Assembly: GCF_001968825.1 (NCBI RefSeq)
Contig: NZ_MIEU01000014.1
Coordinates: 1-64,000 of the forward strand
Direction of reading: 5' to 3'
Origin: Tersicoccus sp. Bi-70
Lineage (GTDB): Bacteria; Actinomycetota; Actinomycetes; Actinomycetales; Micrococcaceae
Length of the DNA: 64,000 bases
Under the pieces are notes generated by a model. The model worked only from the letters and a program-made list of their open reading frames with translations, ran no database searches and was not told where the DNA came from. Numbering within the stretch: position 1 is the stretch's first letter; every line of letters starts with the position of its first letter. The position numbers and the translations under genes are program-made. This document shows positions 55,201 to 64,000 of this stretch, one piece after another.

Positions 55201-56399
55201 CCGCTCCGTCGGGAGCGGATGAGTCGACCAGCGAATCGCCGGACCGGGAGCGGTCGGACGCGGGTCCATCGACTCCGCATCGGTCGACAGATGGATCCCA
55301 GGACCGAGATCGGTCGGACACGGCTGCCTCGACGCCGGCGTCGCCTGCGGCGGGCACCGATCGGGCCACGACCCGGCCGTCTACAGCGGCAATCCCGGGG
55401 CCGGGCGCCCGAGCGGATGCGGTCACCCCCACGGCTCCGTGGGACGACGAACCGCCCCTACCGGACGAGCCCGACCTGGACGAGCCTCCGTTCCCCGACG
55501 ACGAGTACGCCGGGGGCGGACGCGGGCCCTCGCGTTCCCGCTTCTCGAGTCCGGGTCCGTCGGGTCGCGATGCGGGCGGCCGACAGCAGACCGCCCCGGC
55601 TCGCGGCGAGGGGCCGGCGCGCTCCGCTGCGGACACGTCCCCGCCCGGCACCCCGGGACGTCCGGTTCCAGCCGCCGCCTCGGCCGACACGTCCGGCAGC
55701 GCCGGCGTCCCCGCGCGCCCGGCACCGGGAACATCCGCCGGCGCTCCCGCACGTCCCGCTCCCGGCTCGACCGACGCACCCGCACGTCCCGCACCCGCCG
55801 GCGCTCCCGCACGTCCCGCTCCCGGCTCGACCGACGCACCCGCACGTCCCGCACCCGCCGGCGCTCCCGCACGTCCCGCTCCCGGCTCGACCGACGCACC
55901 CGCACGCCCCGCACCCGGCACCACCGGCTCGACCGAGGCACCCGCACGCCCCGCACCGGGTTCGTCGTCGGCCGCGGCTCGCCCGGCACCGGCCGCCTCG
56001 GTCGAGACGTCGGCGCGCCCGGCGCCCGGCACGCGCAGCGACGGCGCCCGTCCCGACACGAGTACGCCCGACTCCCCGAGCCCGTCCAGGACCCCGGCAC
56101 CGGAATCCACGGAGCCGGGCCGCCAGCGACACGGCGCGCCGGTCGGCATCCCGAACGGCGCCGAACCGAGTGCAGCCTCGCCGGACGGCACTCCGTCCCG
56201 TGGCGCTGCGTCCCACAGCACTGCGTCCGACGGCGTCGCGGCCAGCGGTACCGCGCCCGCGCCCGTGCCCACGCCGATGGAGGACGTCCCCAGCGAGGAC
56301 GACCAGGTGCTCGAGGACTCCGGGCGTGCCGGTCGTGCCGCCGCCGAGCGGGTGCTCGGCGCCCAGCTCATCGACGAACGCGAATTGCTGCGGGACTGA
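52290..56399 (+). CDS. dnaX: DNA polymerase III gamma/tau subunit with giant disordered tail
   Basis: 1369 residues, about twice the common size. Clamp-loader ATPase: STALYRRYRPETFADVIGQEHV start, Walker A SGPRGCGKTTSAR near residue 45, a zinc site C..NC..CGVC..C, DEAH in FIIDEAHMVTSAGFNALL and RAGGGSVRDTLSVLDQL. A conserved tau-like block (VRRAWPEVLEALGRSKKVAWIL to LGLQVRVVAVHPG) is at about 645-720. The remaining ~640 residues are Pro/Ala/Ser/Arg/Asp low complexity, including GAVTD x4 and 20-residue repeats, ending in a conserved ERVLGAQLIDERELL. GTG 52290 lies 7 nt after TAGGGT, predicting a leaderless mRNA. Confidence 0.95.
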   Translation: MSTALYRRYRPETFADVIGQEHVTEPLMTALRKNRVNHAYLFSGPRGCGKTTSARILARCLNCAQGPTDVPCGVCDSCVELARDGSGSLDVIEIDAASHGGVDDARDLRERATFAPVRDRYKVFIIDEAHMVTSAGFNALLKIVEEPPEHILFIFATTEPDKVIGTIRSRTHHYPFRLVPPEPLLAYLERLCAEENVPVAPGVLSLVIRAGGGSVRDTLSVLDQLMAGAGDEGLSYEMAIDLLGYTHASLLDDVVDSLSAGDASTVFGAVDRVIQTGHDPRRFVEDLLERFRDLIIVGAMEESARHVLRAVPEDAIARMQNQARQLGRGELSRAADITNAALTEMTGATSPRLHLELLCARLLLPGADAGERGVAARVDRIERRLNYAAPEAGRGPASAIAGVEHGTEHVGLTPAAGAPPAAATDGARVGAAREDGVRGDGARGDGARGDIRSGGADAETRATAARPAPTTSGAARPAPARPAPATPDSSTSTSGPGGRSTDGPPAGSAPARPAPARARETTPDSLATPASSEERTAPEERTAPEQNAAVEDESVELTAPVDDRDVPTDHDESPVAAAPVDPADLPEPPPSRQPGGNAAAEDDELVEAAQPGDAGADAPPAPAPAPAPAATDGGSSDVDMVRRAWPEVLEALGRSKKVAWILVSQNGTVRALRENTLYLEFPTPGIAEQFGRHEEHLREALGSVLGLQVRVVAVHPGSAPTAGGQEAPRPTGDPANGGGRPKAPSESAGRPGRPADRERAASADGAVTDGAVTDGAVTDGAVTNGAPRQGRPTADRDARRAEQPASPRDADPRGDRTRGTGPGGMRSPGSGPSASGASSAPSSAEPVANPRERVWSPSGPTTAPAPGSARSEAPSSARPTPTRPPRDTDELTTGDSSTGRSRDDQARAGRSATDRPDSDQPNEIQASADRPSHRPSSAAPAPAATRERAAAERVTSDPATTAPSGADRESTAPSGADESTSESPDRERSDAGPSTPHRSTDGSQDRDRSDTAASTPASPAAGTDRATTRPSTAAIPGPGARADAVTPTAPWDDEPPLPDEPDLDEPPFPDDEYAGGGRGPSRSRFSSPGPSGRDAGGRQQTAPARGEGPARSAADTSPPGTPGRPVPAAASADTSGSAGVPARPAPGTSAGAPARPAPGSTDAPARPAPAGAPARPAPGSTDAPARPAPAGAPARPAPGSTDAPARPAPGTTGSTEAPARPAPGSSSAAARPAPAASVETSARPAPGTRSDGARPDTSTPDSPSPSRTPAPESTEPGRQRHGAPVGIPNGAEPSAASPDGTPSRGAASHSTASDGVAASGTAPAPVPTPMEDVPSEDDQVLEDSGRAGRAAAERVLGAQLIDERELLRD
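54509..54526 (+). promoter_or_regulatory. Candidate -1 frameshift site in dnaX
   Basis: The heptamer C-CCA-AAA (54509-54515) is in the zero frame. A -1 slip reads CCC AAA AGC ACC CTC TGA, stopping at 54524-54526 and giving a ~745-residue product that ends just after the conserved tau-like block. CGGCCG..CGGCCG (54533-54555) could form a downstream stem, though its 17-nt distance is longer than typical. Runs of four A are rare in this gene. E. coli dnaX makes gamma by -1 slippage; activity here is inference. Confidence 0.4.
54587..54650 (+). repeat. 15-bp in-frame repeat in dnaX (GAVTD units)
   Basis: Four consecutive 15-bp units of GGCGCGGTGACGGAC type encode GAVTDGAVTDGAVTDGAVTN. Near-identical units in the disordered tail. 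Confidence 0.85.
55741..55919 (+). repeat. 60-bp tandem repeat in dnaX
   Basis: Three 60-bp units (55741, 55801, 55861). The first two are identical and the third differs at a few bases near its end. Each encodes APARPAPGSTDAPARPAPAG, and shorter variants continue to about 56000. The length is a multiple of three, so copy change would keep frame. Confidence 0.93.
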
Positions 56400-56450
56400 C
56401 TCGCCGCACCTGGTACCCCCGACTGCTGCTCACGCGCGCCGCATCAGCCC

Positions 56451-56485
56451 GACCCGACCCGACCCGACCCGACCCGACCCGACCC
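56451..56485. repeat. Pentanucleotide (GACCC)7 tract upstream of recR
   Basis: Seven perfect GACCC units end 18 nt before the recR GTG, just ahead of its SD (AAGGATAAGG). The tract occupies the place of a -10/-35 region or the leader; a 5-bp unit is out of phase with both helix and codon. Confidence 0.9.
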
Positions 56486-56503
56486 GAAGGATAAGGTGAC
56501 CCC

Positions 56504-57097
56504 GTGTACGAAGGAGCCGTCCAGGAGCTGATCGACGAGCTCGGTCGCCTTCCCGGCATCGGCCCCAAGTCGGCCCAGCGCATCGCCTTCCACATCCTCG
56601 AGGCGGACACCGCGGACATGCGCCGGCTCGCCACCGCCATCACCGACGTCAAGGATCGCGTCAAGTTCTGCTCGATCTGCGGCAACGTCTCCGAGTCGGA
56701 CACGTGCTCGATCTGCCGCGACTCCCGCCGCGACCCGAGCGCCATCTGCGTCGTCGAGGAGTCCAAGGACGTGATGGCCATCGAGCGCACCCGTGCCTTC
56801 CGCGGCCGATACCACGTGCTCGGCGGCGCGATCAATCCGATCGGCGGTGTCGGTCCCGAGCAGCTGCGCATCCGCGAACTGCTCAACCGGCTCTCCGACG
56901 ACACCATCACCGAGGTCATCATCGCCACCGATCCCAATCTCGAGGGCGAGGCCACCGCCACGTACCTCGGGCGCATGCTCGCCACCCTGGGCATCCGCGT
57001 CACCCGCCTCGCCTCGGGACTGCCCGTGGGCGGCGATCTCGAGTACGCCGACGAGGTCACCCTCGGCCGCGCCTTCGAGGGCCGCCGCACCCTCTGA
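56504..57097 (+). CDS. recR: Recombination mediator protein RecR
   Basis: 197 residues. It acts with RecO in loading RecA at gaps. The N-terminal helix-hairpin-helix ([20 protein letters not shown]), zinc finger ([18 protein letters not shown]), Toprim domain ([30 protein letters not shown]) and C-terminal [21 protein letters not shown] are complete. GTG 56504 matches the family start MYEG. It follows dnaX, the usual dnaX-recR order (without the intervening ybaB). Confidence 0.96.
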   Translation: MYEGAVQELIDELGRLPGIGPKSAQRIAFHILEADTADMRRLATAITDVKDRVKFCSICGNVSESDTCSICRDSRRDPSAICVVEESKDVMAIERTRAFRGRYHVLGGAINPIGGVGPEQLRIRELLNRLSDDTITEVIIATDPNLEGEATATYLGRMLATLGIRVTRLASGLPVGGDLEYADEVTLGRAFEGRRTL

Positions 57098-57258
57098 CCC
57101 GGCCGTCGCGCACCGAGAACGACGGGCGACCCCCGGCGGCCACACTGCGGACGCAATTGAAGGCCGATCCGGGCCGCGGACTACACTTTCCGTGGCGTCC
57201 GCGCGCCTCCGCGCGTGACCCGTCCCGTGTCCGTGAACCCGGCAGGAGCGCACCACCC

Positions 57259-58542
<1,284 letters not shown>

Positions 58543-58567
58543 GGCGCCGCGCCGACCGGACCCCCTC

Positions 58568-59527
58568 ATGCGCGTGACCGGCCCGGTCCAGGAACCGGGC
58601 CTCGCCGGCGTCCCGCTCGTCGTCGTGCCCGCCGACGACGCGAGCGACCGCGCCGGCCGTCATCTCGCGCACGCTGCTCGGTTCACCGAGCCGTTCCGGG
58701 CGCGGCGATCGGCCGGGATCGAACACCCCGTCGAGGACTTTCTCTTCACCTACTACGCGCTCAGCCCGGGCAAGCTCGCGCGGTGGCATCCCGGCGCCGG
58801 CGCCGTGCTCACCGGGGCGGCCGCGGAGGAACGCGCCGGCTGGAAGGACTACCGGGCGCTCGACGCCACCGAGCGGGCCGCGCTCGGGCTCGCGACGGAC
58901 GACCCGGCGGTGACCGCCGACGCGGGCGGTTTCCTCGCCCGGCGTTCGGCGACGGTCGCCTTCGTCCGGCGGCTGCTCGGTGCGACGGCGTCGCGTCCGG
59001 GTCAGTTCGGCTGCTTCGGCCTGCACGAGTGGGCCATGGTCTACCGGCAGGGCGCCGACGAGCGACGGCACGAGGCGCTACCGCTGCGGCTGAGCGCCGA
59101 GCAGACCGACGCCGTCGTCGAGGGCCACCGGATCCGCTGCTCCCACATCGACGCCTTCCGGTTCTTCACGCCCGAGGCGACGGGACGCAACGAACTGCAG
59201 CCCACCCGCCACACGCAGCCCGACCTCGAACAGCCCGGCTGTCTGCACGCCACGATGGACCTCTACAAGTGGGCGTTCACGCTGCTGCCGCTCGTGCCGA
59301 GCGAGCTGGTGCTGACGGCGCTCGACCTGGCCGCGGACGTCCGCGAGGTCGACATGCGGGCCTCGCCCTACGACCTCGCCGGCCACGGCCTGACGCCGAT
59401 CCGGATCGAGACACCCGCCGGCAAGGCCGAGTACGTCGCCGCGCAGCGGAGCTTCGCCGAGCGTGGCGCGGACCTGCGCCGGCGCCTGCTCGCCGAACTC
59501 GAACGGGTCGACGCCCGCGCGAGGTGA
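58568..59527 (+). CDS. Uncharacterised actinobacterial protein often named 3-methyladenine DNA glycosylase
   Basis: 319 residues. EHPVEDFLFTYYALSPGKLARWHPG, GQFGCFGLHEWAMVYR, RCSHIDAFRFFTPEA and ELQPTRHTQPDLEQPGCLHATMDLYKWAFTLLPL are highly conserved in actinobacterial homologues that databases often call 3-methyladenine DNA glycosylase. I see no HhH-GPD, AlkA or Mpg signature, so the name is unsupported by motif. The many His/Tyr/Trp residues suggest an enzyme. The start is ATG 58568; a GTG at 58526 overlapping lysC is possible. It follows lysC closely. Confidence 0.7.
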   Translation: MRVTGPVQEPGLAGVPLVVVPADDASDRAGRHLAHAARFTEPFRARRSAGIEHPVEDFLFTYYALSPGKLARWHPGAGAVLTGAAAEERAGWKDYRALDATERAALGLATDDPAVTADAGGFLARRSATVAFVRRLLGATASRPGQFGCFGLHEWAMVYRQGADERRHEALPLRLSAEQTDAVVEGHRIRCSHIDAFRFFTPEATGRNELQPTRHTQPDLEQPGCLHATMDLYKWAFTLLPLVPSELVLTALDLAADVREVDMRASPYDLAGHGLTPIRIETPAGKAEYVAAQRSFAERGADLRRRLLAELERVDARAR

Positions 59528-59540
59528 CGCGACGGGTCGG

Positions 59541-59759
59541 TCAGGCCGGCCGGTCGGTAGCGGACGGGGTAGCGGGGTCCGGACGGCGCAGCGGGTGGTC
59601 CCCGTGCCGCTCCTGGGCCGCCCGCAGCGTCTCCTGCACCCGGCGGCGACGCTCCTCCTCGCGCTGGCGCCGCGCCTGGGAGAACAGGATCCCGCCGAGC
59701 CCCACCGCGACGGCGCCGGCCATGATGAACGGCAACGCTGACTTCGATTCCTCACCCAT
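59541..59759 (-). CDS. Small single-helix membrane protein
   Basis: 72 residues: a short N terminus, one hydrophobic helix (ALPFIMAGAVAVGLGGILFS, about 8-27), then a strongly basic and acidic helix (RRQREEERRRRVQETLRAAQERHG) and a polar tail. It resembles small actinobacterial membrane proteins of unknown function. Start ATG 59759; the frame is open further upstream but into the next gene's promoter. Confidence 0.6.
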   Translation of the reverse strand: MGEESKSALPFIMAGAVAVGLGGILFSQARRQREEERRRRVQETLRAAQERHGDHPLRRPDPATPSATDRPA

Positions 59760-59841
59760 GACTTCAGCGTAGTCGCGCACACCGACGGTGATCCCGGCAG
59801 GATGGGGGGTGAGACCGACGGCACCACCGGCGAAAGGCATC

Positions 59842-61464
59842 ATGAGCGCGACCCTCTACACCGCGGCGACCATCCACACCCTGACCGCCTCCGACGGCGG
59901 CACCGGCGGGGACGCGCCACCCGTGCGCGGCATCCTGGTGGATGACGAACGGGTGGTCGCCACCGGCGACCCGGCGGAACTGGCGGCCCATGCCCCGGCC
60001 GGCACCCGCACCGTCGACCTGGGCGACGCCGTCGTCGTGCCCGGACTGACCGACGCGCACGTGCACCTGACGCACCTGGCGGACGAGCTCGCCGGCGTCG
60101 ACCTGCGCTCGGCAACCTCCGAGGACGAGTGCGTGCGCCGGGTGGCCGCCCACGTCAGCACGCTGCGCCCCGGGACGTGGGTGTTCGGCGGGTTCTGGAA
60201 CATCAACCGGTGGAGCACGCCCGAGTCGCCGAGCCGCCGCAGCCTCGACGCCGTCACCGGGGACCACCCGGTGGCGCTGGTCAGCTCCGACGCGCACACC
60301 ATCTGGGCGAACAGCGCCGCCCTCGCCGCGCTCGGCATCACCCGGGACACCCCGGACCCGGCGGGCGGGGCGATCGCGCGCGACGCCGACGGCGAGGCGA
60401 CCGGGGTGCTGCGCGAGTCCGCGGTGTTCCCCGTGCGCGCACTGCAGGACGGCCCTGCCGGCGGAAACCCGGACGACCGGTTCACGCGCGTGCAGCGGCA
60501 CCTGCTCGCCCAGGGCCTGACCGGCGTCCACGACGTCGACGGCATGACCGTGCTGACCTCCGCCCAGCGACTGCGGGACCGCGGCGAGCTGGACCTGCGC
60601 CTGGTCAAGCTGCTGCCGGTCGCCGCGCTCGACGAGCACATCGCCGCCGGCCGGCGCACCGGCGACGGTGACGCCTGGATCCGGATCGGCCCGGTCAAGA
60701 TCTTCGCCGACGGGGCGCTCGGGTCGCACACGTGCCTGATGAGCCACCCGTTCCCGGCCGGGGACCCGCGCGTCACCGTCGAGCCGAGCGCCGCCCACGG
60801 CGTCGAGGTCACCGGTCCCGCGGCGCTGGACGCCCTGCTCTCCCGACTGGTCGGCAACGGCCTGGCCGCCGCCGTGCACGCCATCGGCGACCGCGCCAAC
60901 GCCCAGGTGCTCGACGCCTTCACCCGCGCCGAGCCGGCCACCCGCGCCGCCGGGCTGCGGCACCGGATCGAGCACGTCCAGTTCCTCCGCCGCGACGACC
61001 TGCCCCGGCTGGCCGAGCTCGGCGTCATCGCCTCGATGCAGCCGCAGCACTACGTCGCGGACCTGATGCTGCAGGACCTCGTGCCGGACCCGGCGATCGC
61101 CGCCTACGCCTGGCGGTCCGTGCACGACGCCGGCGCCACCCTCGCGTTCGGCTCGGACGCCCCCGTCGAACCGCCCCGGCCGCTGCACGGCATCGCCGCG
61201 GCCATCGCGCGCTGGGACCCCGAGGGCGTCCCCGGTGCATGGCAGCCGGACGAGGGGCTGACCGCCCGGCAGGCCCTCGCCGCCTACACGACCGGTGCCG
61301 CGGCCGCCTCCGGGGAGAGCGCGATCAAGGGCACCCTCGCTCCCGGCATGCTCGCCGATCTGACCGTGCTCGACGTCGACCCGTTGACCGCCCACCCCGA
61401 GGCGATCCGGGACGCGACCGTGCTCGCCACCGTGGTCGGCGGCCGGGTCCGCCACGAGGCGTGA
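59842..61464 (+). CDS. Metal-dependent amidohydrolase, YtcJ type
   Basis: 540 residues. The amidohydrolase metal site is visible as LTDAHVHLTHLADEL near residue 70. Further landmarks are WVFGGFWNINRW, SSDAHTIWANSAALAALGI, VKIFADGALGSHTCLM (with the carbamyl-type Lys position), AVHAIGDRANAQVLDAF, RIEHVQFL and AFGSDAPVEPPRPLHGIAAA. YtcJ/LAF3 proteins act on N-acyl or related amides; substrate unknown. ATG 59842 follows AAAGG at 4 nt. Confidence 0.88.
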   Translation: MSATLYTAATIHTLTASDGGTGGDAPPVRGILVDDERVVATGDPAELAAHAPAGTRTVDLGDAVVVPGLTDAHVHLTHLADELAGVDLRSATSEDECVRRVAAHVSTLRPGTWVFGGFWNINRWSTPESPSRRSLDAVTGDHPVALVSSDAHTIWANSAALAALGITRDTPDPAGGAIARDADGEATGVLRESAVFPVRALQDGPAGGNPDDRFTRVQRHLLAQGLTGVHDVDGMTVLTSAQRLRDRGELDLRLVKLLPVAALDEHIAAGRRTGDGDAWIRIGPVKIFADGALGSHTCLMSHPFPAGDPRVTVEPSAAHGVEVTGPAALDALLSRLVGNGLAAAVHAIGDRANAQVLDAFTRAEPATRAAGLRHRIEHVQFLRRDDLPRLAELGVIASMQPQHYVADLMLQDLVPDPAIAAYAWRSVHDAGATLAFGSDAPVEPPRPLHGIAAAIARWDPEGVPGAWQPDEGLTARQALAAYTTGAAAASGESAIKGTLAPGMLADLTVLDVDPLTAHPEAIRDATVLATVVGGRVRHEA

Positions 61465-61614
61465 GGACGCGGGGTTGGCGCCCGTCACACCCGGCCGGAC
61501 GCCCGCCGGCCGGACGATAGACTGACCCGGCAAGCTCGCGGAGCGCCGACTCGGCGTGAGACGGCACCGCCAGCGAGCGTTCCCGGATTCCCCCCAGCCG
61601 CAGGAGTCGCCCGC
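61465..61614 (+). promoter_or_regulatory. Promoter and structured leader of the purSQL operon
   Basis: 150 bp without a gene. TAGACT (61518-61523) is a likely -10. The predicted ~85-nt leader can pair GCTCGC (61533-61538 region) with GCGAGC (61572-61577 region) around an inner CGCCGA..TCGGCG hairpin. It does not match a riboswitch that I recognise. Confidence 0.45.
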
Positions 61615-61884
61615 ATGCAGCGGATCGTCGTCGAAGTCATGCCCAAGCCCGAGATCCTGGACCCCCAGGGCAAGGCCATCGTGAACGCCCTCCCCCGGAT
61701 CGGCATCGAGGCGTTCAGCGGCGTCCGTCAGGGGAAGCGGTTCGAGCTGACGGTCGACGGCGAGGTGACCGACGCGGACCTGGCCGCCGCTCGGGAGGCC
61801 GCCGAGACCCTGCTCTCCAACCCGGTGATCGAGGACGTCGTCTCCGTGTACGCGGTCGACGCCGCCGCGGACGCCACGCGATGA
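61615..61884 (+). CDS. purS: Phosphoribosylformylglycinamidine synthase subunit PurS
   Basis: 89 residues. Small subunit that couples PurQ to PurL in the fourth step of purine synthesis. [28 protein letters not shown] and [13 protein letters not shown] are characteristic. GGAG lies 8 nt before ATG 61615. It overlaps purQ by 4 nt. Confidence 0.96.
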   Translation: MQRIVVEVMPKPEILDPQGKAIVNALPRIGIEAFSGVRQGKRFELTVDGEVTDADLAAAREAAETLLSNPVIEDVVSVYAVDAAADATR

Positions 61885-62639
61885 GCACCCCCACCGACCT
61901 GCCCCTGATCGGGAACTACGCCACCGGCGGCCCCGAGCTGACGGACGCACGCATCGGCGTCGTCACCTTCCCGGGCACGCTCGACGACCGGGACGCGGCC
62001 CGCGCCGTGCGCCTGGCCGGTGCCACCCCGGTGTCCCTGTTCCACGCCGACGCGGACCTGCAGGGGGTCGACGCCGTGGTGCTGCCCGGCGGCTTCTCCT
62101 ACGGCGACTACCTGCGCGCCGGCGCCATCGCCCGGTTCGCGCCGCTGATGGAACGCCTCGTCGACGCCGCGAGCGGCTCCGGCTCCTCCGCCGGCGGCCC
62201 GCTGCCGGTGCTCGGCATCTGCAACGGTTTCCAGATGCTCACCGAGGCGCACCTGCTGCCCGGGTCGATGATCAAGAACGACCACCTGCACTTCGTCTGC
62301 CGCGACCAGGCCCTGCGCGTCGAGAACACCGACACCGCCTGGACCGGTGCCTTCGAACGCGGCCAGCGCATCGTCGTGCCCCTGAAGAACCAGGACGGCC
62401 AGTACGTCGCCGACGACGCCACCGTCGAGATGCTCGAGGGCGAGGGGCGGGTCGTGTTCCGCTACCTCGACGTCAACCCCAACGGCTCGCGCCGCGACAT
62501 CGCCGGCATCACCAACGCCGCCGGCAACGTCGTCGGACTCATGCCCCACCCCGAGCACGCCGTGGAGGACGGGTACGGCCCGTCCCTGGACGGGCTCGGC
62601 CTGTTCACCTCCGTGCTCACCACGCTCGTCCACGCCTGA
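61881..62639 (+). CDS. purQ: Phosphoribosylformylglycinamidine synthase, glutaminase subunit PurQ
   Basis: 252 residues, class I glutamine amidotransferase. [37 protein letters not shown], the nucleophile Cys in [10 protein letters not shown] and the catalytic His/Glu in [11 protein letters not shown] are intact. ATG 61881 overlaps the purS stop. Confidence 0.96.
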   Translation: MSTPTDLPLIGNYATGGPELTDARIGVVTFPGTLDDRDAARAVRLAGATPVSLFHADADLQGVDAVVLPGGFSYGDYLRAGAIARFAPLMERLVDAASGSGSSAGGPLPVLGICNGFQMLTEAHLLPGSMIKNDHLHFVCRDQALRVENTDTAWTGAFERGQRIVVPLKNQDGQYVADDATVEMLEGEGRVVFRYLDVNPNGSRRDIAGITNAAGNVVGLMPHPEHAVEDGYGPSLDGLGLFTSVLTTLVHA

Positions 62640-62656
62640 GGAGAACCCGCTCCCCC

Positions 62657-64000
62657 ATGTCCGAAGACACTGCCGAGAACGTCACCGAGACCATCGCCGC
62701 GGCGCCCGAGACCAGCGCGCCGGACACGTCCCGCGCCTTCAACCTGGACACCGTCGAGCACGCCGCCACCACCCCGGACACCGAGCTGCCCTGGGCCGAG
62801 CTGGGCCTGAAGGAGGACGAGTTCGCGCGCATCGGGCAGATCCTCGGCCGCCGGCCCACCGCCGCCGAGCTGGCCATGTACTCGGTGATGTGGTCCGAGC
62901 ACTGCTCCTACAAGTCCTCCAAGATCCACCTGCGCCAGTTCGGCGACAAGGTCACCGACGCCATGAAGGAGCACCTGCTCGTCGGCATCGGCGAGAACGC
63001 CGGCGTCGTCGACATCGGGGACGGCTGGGCGGTGACCTTCAAGGTCGAGTCGCACAACCACCCGTCGTTCGTCGAGCCCTACCAGGGCGCCGCGACCGGC
63101 GTCGGCGGGATCGTCCGCGACATCATCTCGATGGGTGCCCGCCCGGTCGCCGTGATGGACCCGCTGCGCTTCGGCGCCATCGACCACCCGGACACCGCCC
63201 GGCTGGTGCACGGCATCGTCGCCGGCATCGGCGGGTACGGCAACTCCCTCGGCCTGCCCAACATCGGCGGCGAGCTCGTGTTCGACCCGGTCTACCAGGG
63301 CAACCCGCTGGTCAACGCCCTCGCGGTCGGCGTGCTGCGGCACGAGGACATCCGCCTGGCCAACGCCTCGGGCAAGGGAAACAAAGTCGTCCTCTTCGGG
63401 GCACGGACGGGAGGCGACGGCATCGGCGGCGCCTCCGTGCTCGCCTCCGAGTCCTTCGAGGGCTCCGGCAAGCCGGCCAAGCGGCCCGCGGTGCAGGTCG
63501 GCGACCCGTTCGCCGAGAAGGTGCTCATCGAGTGCTGCCTCGAGCTGTTCGCCGGCGGCGTCGTCGAGGGCATCCAGGACCTCGGCGCGGCCGGGATCTC
63601 CTGCGCCACCAGCGAGCTGGCGTCCAACGGCGACGGCGGCATGCACGTCGAGCTGACCGACGTGCTGCTGCGCGACCCGTCCCTGACGCCCGGCGAGATC
63701 CTCATGAGCGAGTCGCAGGAACGCATGATGGCGGTCGTCGCGCCCGAGAACGTCGCCGCGTTCGAGGCGATCATGGGCCGCTGGGCCGTCGAGTACTCCT
63801 GGCTCGGCGAGGTGACCGACACCGGCCGGCTCGTGATCGAGTGGGACGGCGAGGTGATCGTCGACGTCGACCCGCGCACCGTCGCGCACGAGGGGCCCGT
63901 CTACGACCGGCCGCAGGCCCGTCCGGACTGGCAGGACGCGACCCAGGCCGACCGGTTCGCCGGCTCAGCCGCGGACACCGACCGGCCCACCGGTGCCGCG
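62657..64000 (+). CDS. purL: Phosphoribosylformylglycinamidine synthase subunit PurL (3' end outside window)
   Basis: 448 codons of the large synthetase subunit are visible before the window ends; the full protein is usually ~750 residues. After a ~45-residue acidic/Thr-Ala extension comes [50 protein letters not shown], then the ATP-site [26 protein letters not shown] and [20 protein letters not shown] 62657 lies 17 nt after purQ. Smaller-subunit architecture (purSQL) rather than the large fused E. coli PurL. Confidence 0.96.
   Translation, partial: MSEDTAENVTETIAAAPETSAPDTSRAFNLDTVEHAATTPDTELPWAELGLKEDEFARIGQILGRRPTAAELAMYSVMWSEHCSYKSSKIHLRQFGDKVTDAMKEHLLVGIGENAGVVDIGDGWAVTFKVESHNHPSFVEPYQGAATGVGGIVRDIISMGARPVAVMDPLRFGAIDHPDTARLVHGIVAGIGGYGNSLGLPNIGGELVFDPVYQGNPLVNALAVGVLRHEDIRLANASGKGNKVVLFGARTGGDGIGGASVLASESFEGSGKPAKRPAVQVGDPFAEKVLIECCLELFAGGVVEGIQDLGAAGISCATSELASNGDGGMHVELTDVLLRDPSLTPGEILMSESQERMMAVVAPENVAAFEAIMGRWAVEYSWLGEVTDTGRLVIEWDGEVIVDVDPRTVAHEGPVYDRPQARPDWQDATQADRFAGSAADTDRPTGAA

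Overview
The window is chromosomal DNA of a very high-GC Gram-positive actinobacterium. The evidence is the uniformly GC-rich third codon positions, actinobacterial gene pairs (lhr-nei2, upp/tadA, purS-purQ-purL), an actinobacterial ATP-dependent ligase (LigB type), a stand-alone LigD-type polymerase domain, and many promoters of the form TANNNT followed 6-7 nt later by ATG or GTG, which predicts leaderless mRNAs. I infer order Micrococcales, possibly Micrococcaceae; the genus cannot be fixed from sequence reading alone.

Layout. 1-164: the tail of an IS481-like transposase and its terminal repeat. 217-5091: the glycine cleavage genes gcvP-gcvT-gcvH behind a tandem glycine riboswitch. 5124-7881: a polymerase-domain gene and an ATP-dependent DNA ligase gene, with a 71-bp palindromic mobile repeat in each of two gaps; the repeat ends match the IS end at the left edge. 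7906-13448: upp, tadA, tRNA-Ser(CGA), an aldo/keto reductase, a phosphatase, an NAD(P)HX dehydratase, an acetyltransferase and a lipoprotein. 13508-20374: the Lhr helicase, Nei2 glycosylase and an RluA-type pseudouridine synthase. 20412-27250: mostly membrane and housekeeping enzymes (DedA, TspO, SDR, GH76, PAP2, NUDIX-like, FUSC).

27359-32636 is the most interesting part. On the minus strand it reads: orphan LuxR-type regulator, four 21-bp-phased direct repeats, a 61-residue Trp/Lys-rich aureocin A53/lacticin Q-like leaderless bacteriocin, two bacterial PH-domain membrane proteins, an ABC ATPase, an ABC permease and a small two-helix membrane protein. This is the layout of a class II leaderless bacteriocin production and self-immunity locus.

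32818-38932 holds tgt, a second ABC exporter pair, DUF4126, a queuosine-precursor transporter and a PdxK/ThiD kinase; tgt and the transporter together suggest queuosine salvage. 39049-46365 holds a haloperoxidase-like hydrolase, a large secreted subtilase with a beta-propeller-like tail, a LytR_C protein, a small VapB-annotated-type protein and a HAD phosphatase. 46376-51724 is a complete minus-strand urease operon (ureABCEFGD order). 51806-64000 holds tRNA-Ser(GGA), SRP 4.5S RNA, a giant dnaX, recR, lysC with an internal beta-subunit start, an uncharacterised actinobacterial protein, a metal-dependent amidohydrolase, and purS-purQ-purL with purL cut by the window end. Long antisense frames throughout are GC-composition shadows and are omitted.
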